From Owenia fusiformis (taxonomy: Eukaryota > Annelida > Polychaeta > Sabellida > Oweniidae): a stretch of 64,000 nt of DNA. This document shows positions 1 to 13,200 of this stretch, in pieces (the first letter of the stretch is position 1; each line of letters begins with the position of its first letter). The notes beneath the pieces were generated by a model that had not been told where the DNA came from, made no database searches, and saw only the letters and a list, made by a program, of their open reading frames with translations. Location of the stretch: the NCBI GenBank assembly GCA_903813345.2, contig CAIIXF020000005.1, forward strand, positions 14,013,375 through 14,077,374, read 5' to 3'. A program made the translations under genes and the position numbers.

Positions 1-1224
1 CATAAACACAGTATTTGATAGAAATTAGTGTAAATGCTTTTCCAACTTTTTCATTTTTCATCAATGTTGACTTCCGGGAAGGCGTTGTAGTTATCACGAA
101 ATAACGCATTGACCCTTGAACTTTACTTTGTTGACGTGTCAACCAAGCATGTCTGTTGTGAAAATTAAAAGAATATTAAGCAATGTTTTGCGGTCGTTTG
201 TGGACGAATAGCCTGTTCTAGATTTCAAGTGAAGTACGCAACGAACGAAACTGCGTGATCTACACTCCCACTATTGGTCTGAACGAAATGCTACGTACAA
301 ATATGAGCCGTCTGCTGTATAAGTCGATTAATAGAGTAAGACCTGTTGGTGATGCTTTATAATTTAGACCAAAACATTGAAGAACAAACAAACCTGTAAA
401 TCGTGAAAATAACGAACAAATATTCGGTTTTCACATATGTTCGGTAATTTTTCGTATTGAAACTTCCGGAACTTACAAGGAAATCATTCATTTTCACGGT
501 CCATGATTTACCTCTTGGATGTTGTGGCAAATGCGCCATGGTTGACGGAACAAAGATGATATGGTTTCATTAAGATTCAGGTTCTAATCTTTAGAAGGTA
601 AGCCAGACTCCCAAACGTCAGCTAACTCTTATATTTAGCATGTTAGCGACGAAGTCAGGCCATGAAAACAATTCTAGTAGTATGTGTGGCAAATGATGGG
701 TCTTAAGTTATACTTTGGTCACCCCCAAGGAAGGTTAAGAAGATTTTATAAAAAATTCCCATTACATGAAAGACAGACTAGGAAACCCTCTGCATGAGCC
801 CTGTGTTTGATACTGAAACAAATCAGTTGTTCAAACCACCTGAAACTACTTAAACACAACACGCAACACATCCTTGTCTCATTTAGGATCTTGGGCACTC
901 TGCTATAGGTTCATGGTATTGAAATATATGGTATTATTTTCTTTGACAGCATGGTTTATATTATGAACTCATACTATATGGCAATACCTACATCAATAAT
1001 CACAAATTGAAAACCTTGTCTCGCATTCTTGTACATTGTAATCGTAATGATATCTATATTGATTTGGTTTGTCCAAGCTTTCTACATTGATATCATTATC
1101 CCATTAAATCATGTATTATAAAGATAAACCATGGCAACTCTATTCTTTATCTATATAATGATAAATAACCCCCTCCCTCTTCATCTGAGTTCGTTCACAT
1201 TTTTTATTTTATTTCTTATTTCAG
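1..1224. other. Upstream or intronic DNA before the first recognised CEP41 exon
   Basis: No coding exon could be supported here. The first CEP41 exon seen (1225) begins inside a codon, so at least one upstream exon must exist. I searched this stretch for the expected N-terminal region of CEP41 and did not find it, so it probably lies left of the window. The first 300 bases are richer in CG dinucleotides than the surroundings and include an ETS-like CTTCCGGGAA at about 70, which could be promoter-like. That is weak evidence. Confidence 0.4.
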
Positions 1225-4200
1225 ATTACAGATATAGGAAAGATGAGCTCTTTAAACGAATGAAAGTCTCCACATTTGTTCAACTGGTAAGTAGAAGTTA
1301 AGCTGATAGATTTCATCTGTGACTCAAATTGTAAATTGTTATATTATTCAAATACCCAGATTTGGGAGAAAAAAAGTCAATGTATCGATCAATAACTATT
1401 GGGGCTCATTCTGATACTCATAGCATCTTTCTGTTTCACATGAAACATCTCAGGGCTGAGAAGAAATGAAATGTCATGGTTTATCAAGATGATTGGGGCT
1501 AGAGAAAAATTTGATTGTGTTTTGTTTACATAAATGAAGATTCAAATGCTAGTGACTTCTACTCAATGTGAAAATATCCGTGCAGTAAACATCAGTAATT
1601 ATTCCATAATAACATGTTTTCCCTGGGAAATAAACAGGGAATAGAATTGATATTTAAAAAATCCTGTATCAGATCCTACACCAGCCAAAATCCTCTATCA
1701 GATCCTGTGCCAGAAGTATTCCCGGGAATTTTCTTGTCTTGATTTTTACACTTCTTGTTCCATTTTAACACTTGTTGATAGAAGTTGAAAATGTCAGTGT
1801 ACCACTTTATGTCACCATCATTGGGTGGTGACAAATCAAATTTGAAAATGAATAAGTTCCAGAAACAATATTATTGAATAAATAGGTTATTGATGGTCAT
1901 GATAGAATATGAATGTTTCCTTGAGAAAATATGATATTGGCATCAGAAAATATATTGACACTCGGACTGTCACCTTCGGTTAATACAATATTTTCCTCAG
2001 CCAATATCATATTTGCCCTCGAAATAAAATTCATATTCCATCCCTCCCATTAAATAGCCTCTATATATTCAGTAGAGTGAGAGTCAATCTGTCAATATAA
2101 TTGATTAAATGACAATTTGGGAAGAATTGAAAACATTGACCTTACTTTTCGAAACACATTATATTTTTATTAGTTTTTTTCTGATTTATCAATAGTGACA
2201 ATGGGAGACCAATAAACACATATCAATTCATATATTATGCATAGGCCTTTATAGAATAATATACTGTCAGAGATCCATATATGCAAATAAAAAAGAAATA
2301 ACTTTTATTTTAGGTGATCCAAGTAGCTGATATCGAAAGACAAGATCTTGAGACAGCTAGGGATGAAACAATGATATCAGGTGAGTACTTTATCAGGTTT
2401 CCTCCAGAAAAAGACCAATCATAGCCCTTTCCTGAAGGAGATTGTACCCTTCTCCTGAAGGAACCAGAAAATAAAAATCTGCACAAGTGTATCCTGCGCA
2501 CAGAGTCCAGTTAGAAACAAGTTAGATGAACCTCTCTTTTAAGAAGCAAAGTTGAACGAGTGCAAAGGGTATGCTGTCTGGGCAAAAAATACCACATTGA
2601 ATCAAGAACTACAGTATAAGACCATAATAGTAATCTTCAAAGTTCTTTAAAAAATTCCATCGCAATCCAGCTTTCAAAGCATCTCAAAAAGAAAAATGTA
2701 TGAGCCTGAAATGACATCATAAATAGAATAAAGGGTTAGATACACATGTTGGAAGTGTAAGATGCTTGAATTGCCATCCTACTTGTATGTAATCCATCAT
2801 TTTATCGATGAAAACTTCCATGGACGTTTGAGTATATAAAATGCCTTTTATAGTACTAAACCAGATAGATTACCTTTAATATGCTTGTTTTGTATCATGT
2901 GAATAGCAGAAACGCATGCAACTGTAAATTAGTCTTTTGTATGCATGAACTGTTCATCCTTCAATCCACAATATTGTTTTCAGATTAACTCATAAATAAA
3001 ATGCCATGATGATCGTGAATAAAATGACATGCTGATCATTTTGAGAAATACTGTCTCTATCATACATCTTTTTATCATCTTCGCACGCCCGGTCTTCTTT
3101 GCATTCCGACGGGAGCTTTGTGAACGAAGATGTCTTTTTATCGCACTTTGATAAGTGCCTTTTGCTCTTCAAAGTGCAATATTTCTCACTGTATGTTGTT
3201 TTTTTATAAAAATTCATTTGAGTCATAGAAATCTCTGCACATGGATAACATTTGATAATACAGTTACCTTACAGAATTTTTGTCTTTTGTTCTTTATTCT
3301 GCAATATAAACTATGACTGATATGTCATCATGTTCTTGGGTATTCTGTGTATAATAGAATTAATGTTTTCCTCAGTATAACATTGCAATGAAACAACAGC
3401 TGAATCAATACAGTATTCTCATAAAAAATATTTCATAATGAGTAGGGTCAGTTCTCTCTTTTGCTGTATCAGAATTTATTAGATTGAATGTACATGTACT
3501 TTAGTTTTGAGATATAAGAGCTCAAAAACTAAAAAAACTTTTCTCAACTTTAACAAGTTTTTTTTAACATCATCTTCAAGTTTTCTGGAGTTCATATTTG
3601 ACCTTAAATTTCAGATTTGATCTTCAGTTGACCTTCATTGACCTTCACGCATATCTACTACATTGATAAAAAAAGTTGATTTTAAAATTGACTTTTTTTA
3701 TTCTAATTTAGGTCACCTTAATTTGAAAAAACCTATTGTGACTAAGCTTGTATTCACGAATGCAACTTTCAGCTAGCAGCTACAGGTTGATTGTAATTTG
3801 ATGGCAAACTCACTGAAATATGAACAGTAGCTGCCATGTATCCCGGTAGCTGATTCGCTAATTTGCTAATTGACAGGTTAATTTATGAAAATTAATTGGT
3901 TAAACCGGTTGCTAATAGCCAAAAGTTGCATTGGCAACAATACAATCTAAGTTTCTCAACATTCAAGACTATAAATCAATAATTTGGGTTGAAAGTCAGG
4001 ATATACACATTCCTCTAAAGGTTCAGCACATATTAGCATTTGACAATTTATTGCAATTTTGCACCAGTTTTGAGATGTAATCAAATTTTGACATTTTTCA
4101 AGCTCATATTTCAACATGCTCCAATAGCTGTTTATTAACACTTGTAATTGATAAATGTCATTCATCCTTAATTTTGTTCAGTCTTTTTTTGAAAGGCTAT

Positions 4201-7200
4201 TTTTTAATAACATTTTATTCTTTATTCTGCTTCATTCAAATATAATTATTTTGGCGAAAGGAGTCTGCAAAGGTGCCGCAAAAGCAATGAATGAAGAAAT
4301 ATAATCGAATTAGCTAATTAATCAAATCCACCTAATTAAGCTAATTAGGCAAGTTTAATTAGCTTATTCCTTAAAATAAGGTTGAAATAAGTCATTTAAT
4401 TGGTAAATTCTTAACATACTTACGTAAATTGTAAGCTTAATTAACTAAAGGTCAGCACTGGGTACTGTACTATGAAGGATAGATAAAACTTAAAGGACCT
4501 GTCCAATTTTATATGCCATTATAAGCAAAATAAGCTTAAGCTTTACAGCACCAATTTCAAACTCCTTTTCAATGCTTTTATTCTTCATTCAGTTCATAAA
4601 TCAAATTATTTCTTAATTTTCATTTATTTTTTGGTCTTTGAATTCTCGAAACAAACATGTTCAGTGAGAATCAAACATTTGGATACCAAGCTGCATTTGA
4701 GCAAACCTTCTTTAAATCATGTCCGAAGTAATATTCACCAGTTATGGTAGTTGAACCAAGGTAATATGGCACAAAAGCATATCCTGTTATTTTAAATCTG
4801 TCAGCAGTATTTCTCCAAATTGCCTCTCTTGATGCCAAATTGTAGGAAAAATTTGTTTTTACGATGCCTTCAACATTCCTGAAAAACATTTGTACTTGTC
4901 CACAGCAGGATGATACTAACTGGAGTTTGAGTATCATCCAAGATGGGAGACAAAATTTGTTCGTCATACATAAACATTTGATTTCAACTAAACCAAATAA
5001 AATCTTGATTCCAAATATTTTGTCAAGTATTCAACTACTGATTGTATACGTAACTACTGAGAAATACTCAAACAACATCTCTGAAATTGACTCAAAGGGA
5101 TGAGGATTCTAACCTATAATATTCACCATTGATGAACCTAACTCAACGGAGATCAATGTATTTCCATATGGTTAGTGTAATCCCTTGTTGAGTAAGTTTC
5201 CAAAAATGTAATTTGAATTAGATCATCTGAAGCAAAGCCATTTCGTCTTTCGTCAATCCAGAGATGTTTGCATATTTTTATGTCAGTACCACAAATTGTG
5301 GCATATTTTTATAGTCTCCAACCTTTTTATGGATTGTGTTTGGCAGTTGATGATTGGTGTTTGGCATTGGTGTTTGGTGGTCAGTGTATGTAACAAATGA
5401 CACATGGTGACATTTTGCATGTTAATGCCTTGTTTTGTAGTTGTAGCCTTTAACAGAAAAATACTTTTTAAGCCTTCATCTCGGAAATGTCTCATTTGTC
5501 TAATGATTTATTACTGAAATAAAAAGTATATTCACCTTCCCTTGTTATCTCTAAATGTATATGTCCCTCTGGCAGTCCCTAAAACAATCTGTGGAAAATA
5601 TTCTGCGCTCTTCACTCCCGTCACTGTTTGAAATATTTTAACGAATGAAAAAGCTTCTGTGATACATTTCTGTTTCCAAGGGAGAATCACTTTGAACTTG
5701 TCACCAATCTTGTAAGGGTTTACTGAAAGTTACATTTAGGAATGAATTAATTCAAGTATTTTGTAGAGATAAGTGAATCAAATGTGTTTAAGTACTGGAA
5801 AACGGATAAAATAATTTTGCACAACACTACCAGTATTATTATTAACGCATGCATTACAAAAAGAGTTTTATTCCAGTCTGATCACTTTTTAATTTTTATA
5901 CCACCACCAAAAAGATTTGACCTTCAATGACCTTCTCTAGGTCAAAAAAGGCTCAAAGGTCAAAAAGGTATTTTTCAACTTGCTTCAAATTGACCAAATT
6001 TATATTTCAAAATTATCTACAAGTTCTCAAAAGTTCAAATCTGACTATACAAAAATGTATTTTTTAATTTGCTTCAAATTGACCAATTGTTTTTCAAAAT
6101 CATCTGCAAGTTCTCAAATCTGACTATAGATTTAAGATTTAACCTTCAATGACCTTCTCAAGGTCAAAAAGAGAATTGACCTTCAATGACCTTCTCAAGG
6201 TCAAAAAAGGTATTTTTTCAACTTGCTTCAAATTGACCATTTTTTTTTAAAATCATCTTCAAGTTCTCAAAAGTTCAAATCTGACTTTAGATTCGAGATT
6301 TGACTTTTGATGGCCCATTCAAGGTCAAAAAAGATTCATAATATTGTGAACAACAATGTGGTGACATTTTGTCATGGTATTAATGCCTTGTAGAAATTTG
6401 TTATAAGATGAACTCACTACATGTTGTGTTAGCCTCGTCAGACCCATCTAAGCAGTCCACTACCCCATCGCAGCCCTGTAACAGAGTCGAGTACTGATAA
6501 TGTACTTAAAATAAAAAAAACTGGGAGTTGAGATGAGCAAGATAAAGTAGGTTTTGTTTACAGGTATATATAGTAGTTTCTTAAGAGTCTAGAAGTTGTG
6601 AAAGGTTTCTCACCCATAGTTGATGGATACATTCTCCTGATTCTATGCAGCGTAACATGCCCTTCTTGGCACATTGATTTGCTGGAAAAATTGATGACTA
6701 AAGCCTTGGTCACATTTGCTCTATGACAGCCGTAGCTTCACAAAACCAATATATAGAAAATATCCCTGTATTTTACACTGCATATTTCTCTTGATTTTGA
6801 GAAGCTACTGCCGCCATATGATTGCAGTAGATCAAATGTGATTGGGGCATGGTTTTGGATATTTATACGTGAAGGATCATCTGAAAAATACTGATATGGC
6901 CTTTTTTCAGGCTAGGATGAGCCTGTTAGAAAATAATGAAATAAAACAGTGACAGTCTTTTAGATTTTTTTTTTAATGGTTACATTTTGAAACTACTTGT
7001 ACATCTTATGATTGTTTAGCTTTATTTCATGCTATATGTAATAATTGTCTTGGGCTGTGTAGCAAGCAACATTTTGTAAGGCTTATGACTCATACCTTCT
7101 GTATATACAATATCGGTTCCACTTTCCGCATCTCTTTTGGAATTCTTCAATCGCTCAAGTTTTACCTGATTGTCTTGTTGTATCTTTTGGTACTTCTCTT

Positions 7201-10200
7201 CGATTCTATAATATATGGAAGTTCGTTAAAGAATACTTTTGTCCAATATTGCATCAATTTTCATTAATTGAACTAAAACATCATTTCTTTTGAAAATGAC
7301 TGCCTTATGTACATGCCATTCACTTGACAATACATTTCATTGGATTTGCTACTTCTTGGCATTGTCGTTTTTGGTTATATTAGTTTGAAATACACCTACA
7401 ATGTTCTTTTCGTCCTCCATCTGAAATTATGAAAATAATGTTTTAAAACTATAATATTAAAATGAAATTTCAATTCTTCTTATTCTACTCAATTCTACTC
7501 TACAGTCTAGCATCTAACTGATGGGCATCAGATAGTTCAATACTGGTTTATAGGAGGCAGCACTAAATTTCCACTTGGGGTGTCTACTAATTGACTCATT
7601 TCTTTAGAAATTGAATATAATAGGCAAGATATTATATAGATACAGAGCTGTTCACTAACTTGGATCACTGATTTTAGTTTAGACAATTTATACAGTATGT
7701 AATGTATATTTAACTCACATACACATGAGCATTGGATGGTTTATGTCAGTGAACAGAAAATATTCATTGGGAGAATTGAGGTTTTATTTAAGTGCAGGTT
7801 GAAGCCTGATACAATACTTAAAGGAGTGGTATCGATATAGAGAACTGAATATTCAACAATGTTTTTCTCTTAAACCAATCATTAAAAACATTCTGTAAAA
7901 AACAAGGTATTGTATGTAATGTTGACTGATTGACAACAATTTAATGCATAAATTATTTAGAAATATTTTATAAAACTGTTTTTGTTAACATTTTTTTTGT
8001 GCAATTGTTTTTGCTCCTTTCTACCAATTCTTGAGAATGAAATAAAATAAGGAATTTTGGGTTGATTTTAAAAAAAGTATTCAAAAAATTAAACAAAATC
8101 CCCTCAAAATAGATAAAAATCAAGATAAAACTTATATTTCATTAACAAGATACTTTTCTAAAATCAACCCAAATTTTCTTTGGACAATTACAATATTGAG
8201 AGACCTAAACATGTTATGTTCATGTCGTTTTGTTCCAGTGAGGTTCGGAAAGATGTTTCATTTCACTCTGGAAACATGATACCAAGAACAAAACAATTGT
8301 TTGATGTGTATTCTAAAACAATATAGATGAAAGTATGTATGTATTTTTCAAATTATATTGTTACCATTCAAAAGATGACCATTAAATTGACGATGTTTTA
8401 AATTTTTAGATTTTCCTATGACTGGTTTAAGAAACATGTGTTCAAAAAGTTCTCCATATCGATACCAATCCTTTAGAAACATACAACATAATATGAATGT
8501 GAATTCTAAAATCAAGACATTAAGTTCAAGTTAGAAGAATAGTAATATTCATCTACAAACTTTATAAGTGGATTCATAATTCCTCACAAAATTCATACAA
8601 TAATTTGTATTCTTCCGATAACTGATAACTGTTTTGTTCAGAAAACAATTTTAACCAGAGACATATAAAACATTTTTATTTGTCTCTGTTTTAACTAAGA
8701 TGTATCATTTCATAACGAAATTCTTATGTTTTAAAAAGCTGATATGTCTCCAATTTTACATTTTGATAACTTGAGATACAAACATGTTGAACACAGTTTC
8801 TTGTAAATATAATATAGAACTCTCTCCTTCATCTTAAGTAATATTCAGATCATTATTCTTGCCTAATATAATTGCTAACATTCACATTACTGATCCTGTT
8901 ATTTGAGTCTAGCCCCCCCCCCCCCCCAAGTCCAAGCTGAAGAATCTCTAATTCATCACTCTCTCCATAATCTTGGATTTTCTTATTTTGTGCCAAATTA
9001 CTATATAAACAATACACAATTTGTCAATTCTAATTTAAGGGATATATTTATGCCTTTTTTAAAAATAATATTTAGTACAGATTTTATTTAGATATCAAAT
9101 TAGTTCATCCATACCCCTTGGTAAAAATAAACAAAATAAAATAGCTAATCTGAATTCATATTGTGCATATTGTTTAAGTAATGATAAGATTTCAATTTGA
9201 AATGTGTTGCAAATAAGTATGTAGATACCAGCTAGTATGTAGATTTTTCAACTGGTTGCTCAAGGGAATCAAATAAATATACATGTAGTTACACCTGATA
9301 AGTCATCATGTGCATCAGCCTGAGACAGCTATAACCTAATGTTGAACTTGAGTGATTCTTTTGAGATGGGGGAGGTACACATAGTTAATTTCATGAATGG
9401 ATCATTATATAACTAGACTTGAAAAGAATTTGTCTTTTTTACAGACGGGACCATTTTGGTCCCAATCTAAGCGGTTAGATGCTAGACTGTCTACTCATTA
9501 TTCTCATTTTGCTTTTTCTTGTTCTTGCTTGGTTTCATTACAACTTTAGGTCCTTTCAATTCAATTCAATTCAATTAATATTATTCAATTCTAGTTTTCA
9601 TACAATATAAATTTACAAGTGATTCGAAACTTTGACACTTGTATATGTACTTAGATATCTATAATTTTATAAATGATCTATAAATATCAAAAGATACCTG
9701 TTGATAATGGCCTCTTGTGCATCCAGCCTTGATTTGATGATCTCTGGTGCTACTGGTGTAGTACTTGCACTTAGCTTGCAATCACATGATGCTCTCACTC
9801 TTCCCGCATGGTAGATACATAACACCACCACTAGCAATATAAACCTTGCATCCATCGTGATCACTTTTGGTGTTTAGTAGTTCAGTATTATCACTACACA
9901 GTTATAATTCTGTGGCACCTTGTTCTTTGTTAAAGGGTGTTATTAGTCAGTTCATGATTTTTGCATGTTCTTTCAAGTCAATGAATCAAAATCCTTTATC
10001 ATCCAACAGAATGAAGTCTGGTAGGGAAATAGAAAAGCCATCTGTCTGTTTGTTTGTGTGTCTGGGCCACAACTCAAATACTGATTGACGATATCTGTGG
10101 AATACAGAGAATATTCCACAGATATCACATTTTCCACGGATTTGGAGAATCCCGCCAATGTGACGTGTATTGTTATGTGATGATTAAATGACGTCACATG

Positions 10201-13200
10201 ATGATTGAATCAGTGTATGTTATTTTGAAATGTTTGGTTTGGGCCTAGTTTTATATTTGAATTATGGGTCAAATAGAACATCCTATAATTTTTGTGATAT
10301 CATTTTAATCAACTCGTTGATATTATTATCTGCACTCATTTGCTATGCTCACTCGTCGAGCTATTGATATCAGCTTGTGGATAAAAATGATATCACTCAA
10401 AATCATAAGATATACTATACATATATTTACCAATAAACTTCATATACAATAGATATTTTCTGTCCCAGATTATACTGATAAAGGTTTGAATATTGTAGCT
10501 AAACAATATGCAGCAATGTGTCTAATGCTGGTCAAATACAAAAAAAACAGATTGTCTTTTTGACAATATCTTTTTAGATGTATTTTCTAATAGGCATTAT
10601 CCAAGCAATAGCCTTTAATTAAAGTGAACACAAGTTAATCTTGTAGCCTTTGAGATTTTTGTACTTAAATGATCTATTTAAAGATAGGAATGGTAGAATG
10701 ACCTATCAATGATATAATATAGTACTATAGTCTTCTTGGAGTAATTAAGGTAGGCACATTAGAATGAGATTATAGATCAGTTTGCCATTGCTTTGAATAG
10801 AATTTCTGAAAACAGGCAAACTAATTTAAAAAAACTTCAGGAAAATTTATTACATATTACATATATGATTTTAACATGGAAACAGTGGGAAAGTTCATCA
10901 AAACATGCTATTTTGGCGAATATAACCAAATGAATTCCTTGGTTTGTAAATGAAATAAGCAGATAAAATGTTTGATCCGTGGCGACTTGACAGCAGCTGT
11001 AGCTTCCCAAATTTAAAAGAAATATGTCTCAAAATATAGGGATAAGCAGTACGCTGTAGATTTTCTATATCGATCTTGTGAAGCTACAACTGCTGTATAC
11101 TCGCCATAGAGCAAATGTGCTTGAGACCTAAGTGTGACCATTTTCAACCCATTATTGGCAAATCATGAGTGATAATACCTTGATTACGTGTATATGCACA
11201 GTGTTACCTTTTTGTTTGATTCCATGCTGCCTTCCTGAATTAATCAGGATTTGACACGCTAAAAATGAAATTTAATTATTACGAGATTAATTGTTTTAAA
11301 TCTTGTTTTTAGGTTATTACAACCTACTGTACTTTTAGTACGCATTAGATAATCTTCTCCAGACATACAAAGTACATTCCAGTATGTGGTTAAAACATGT
11401 TAAAAAATAGACTAGATGCGAGTAGAAATAATCTTGATTTACATCATTAAATATTCAAAAGTCAGTAAAGTGATGTCATATTTGAAATCTAAATGTAAAA
11501 GTACACCTAGAAATCTGGTTTTGAAAAGTGTTTATCAACTATAAAAATATAATTTTTGGGGAAAATGTGAATTCTAGCTCGGGTAGATTCCCCGTATATT
11601 GGACAGCTTTTACTGGACATATTTTGATTTTCATAACTATTAGATACATAAGTGTGATATGAGAATTGAACCAATAAACTGATATTTAAATTAAAGTGAA
11701 CTTTCTACTCTCCCCGTCATGCTATCTGACCCAAATGAGCAACTTCGTTTTGAAACTGGTAACCACCTACTGGCATCTGAGTAATTGCATCCATGAAAAT
11801 CTGTGTAAGTTCTTTTGAAACATCTAAGAAACTATACCTCCCATTTGTTCAACCTATATATGGCGACACAGTTGCAACACATTTCCACCAATATCTGTTA
11901 CCATGGCAACAGTGTTGTAATCATATTTTAACCATTTTCAATGTAGTGACATTTTTTCATGTTAATGCCTTGTGTTTTAATCTTTTAGGAACTCCATATA
12001 CAGGTAGACCAGATACTGTGGGTGATTCTGAACTTAAACATCTTGATGCATCCAGCCCTGTGCCTTCACTAGCTTTGACCGAGGGTGACTACGGAGCACC
12101 TGCCCCTGATACGATGACATCTAGGTCTACAATGCAAAGGTAGGTCTCAAAGAGTCATCTGCTTTGCATGGGTTCACCTTCTTGCTCCTTCTTCAGTCAA
12201 AAGTACACTTTTCAGATTTTGTCAAATATGATGACAGTCATCAAATTTGAGATCTCGGATTGTCAAGATTGCATTTTTAAGGTCTGATTCATTTGTGAGG
12301 TTTAATTCTGTATGAAGTTCTTCTTTGATAATCAAATACATGTAATCCCATATGGCTTGCAATAATACAGTGACACAGTCACCACCACAAGTCTCAAACT
12401 TTTTTGTGGACTGTGTTCAGCTGTTGGTGGTTGGCAGTTGGTGATATTTTGCATGTTTATGCTTTGTTAGCTTTTAGATGACCCACCATTTCTTTTCATG
12501 AAGTGAAAAGGGAACCATCTGAGATATGTTTACATGCAATTATAGACACAAATAAACATGTCTGTTTTTAAACACAAAAGTCTGTCTTGAAACACAAATG
12601 TCTGTTTTGGAACACAAAAGTCTGTTTTGAAACACAAAAGTCTGTTTTGAAACACAAATGTCTGTTTTGAAACACAAATGTTTGTTTTGAAACACAAATG
12701 TCCATTTTGAAATCCAACTGTCTGTTTTGAAACATGAATGTCTGTTTTGTCTTTTATAGTGTTATAAGTGGAGTTGGAGAAATTGACATAGAAAGTAATA
12801 AACCAGTGACAGCTGGGAGACCCTCAGAAGACACGGACACATGTCCATATCTCTTACTGGACTGCAGAGATAGAGATGAATTTGATCAATGTCATATCAT
12901 ATCATGTAAGTAACTCTACACTGTTTAGTTAATATTGAATAGAATATTTCACTCTATTGAGGTGAATACCTGTGCATCTTTCACAAGTCATATTCCACGA
13001 AGCCCAGTTTCCTCCGCCCAATCAACAAAAACTTTAATCGAATGTTATGCTGATTTTTTGTTTTATTTGTGTGTACATTTTCAATTAATTTTAACTTTTC
13101 TTCGTCAGAAAATCCTTTAAATCTTTTCTTGTCTGCTATTTTGACTTACACTGAACGTGAAAAATTGAGGAAGATGGCATACTTATTTCAAAACCTTCAA

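Larger units (their letters stand above)
9856..11400. other. CEP41 intron upstream of the linker-like gene
   Basis: This is the likely promoter side of the antisense linker-like gene. A small inverted repeat (GTGGAATA...TATTCCAC) lies near 10095-10125. I see no convincing TATA element and no other gene. MITE copies here are listed separately. Confidence 0.45.

Noticed and set aside
150-210. ATG at about 150 with a 20-codon frame as the first exon of CEP41
   Set aside because: The translated sequence does not resemble the conserved CEP41 N-terminus, and the frame closes without a clear donor.
7396-7420. 25-nt candidate micro-exon of the linker-like gene with good splice sites
   Set aside because: Including it between exons 1 and 2 creates an in-frame TAG; skipping it gives consistent phases. 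At most it is a poison exon.
12561-12749. CRISPR-like regular repeats
   Set aside because: Units are directly adjacent with no spacers, and the context is a eukaryotic intron. The same applies to the other arrays.
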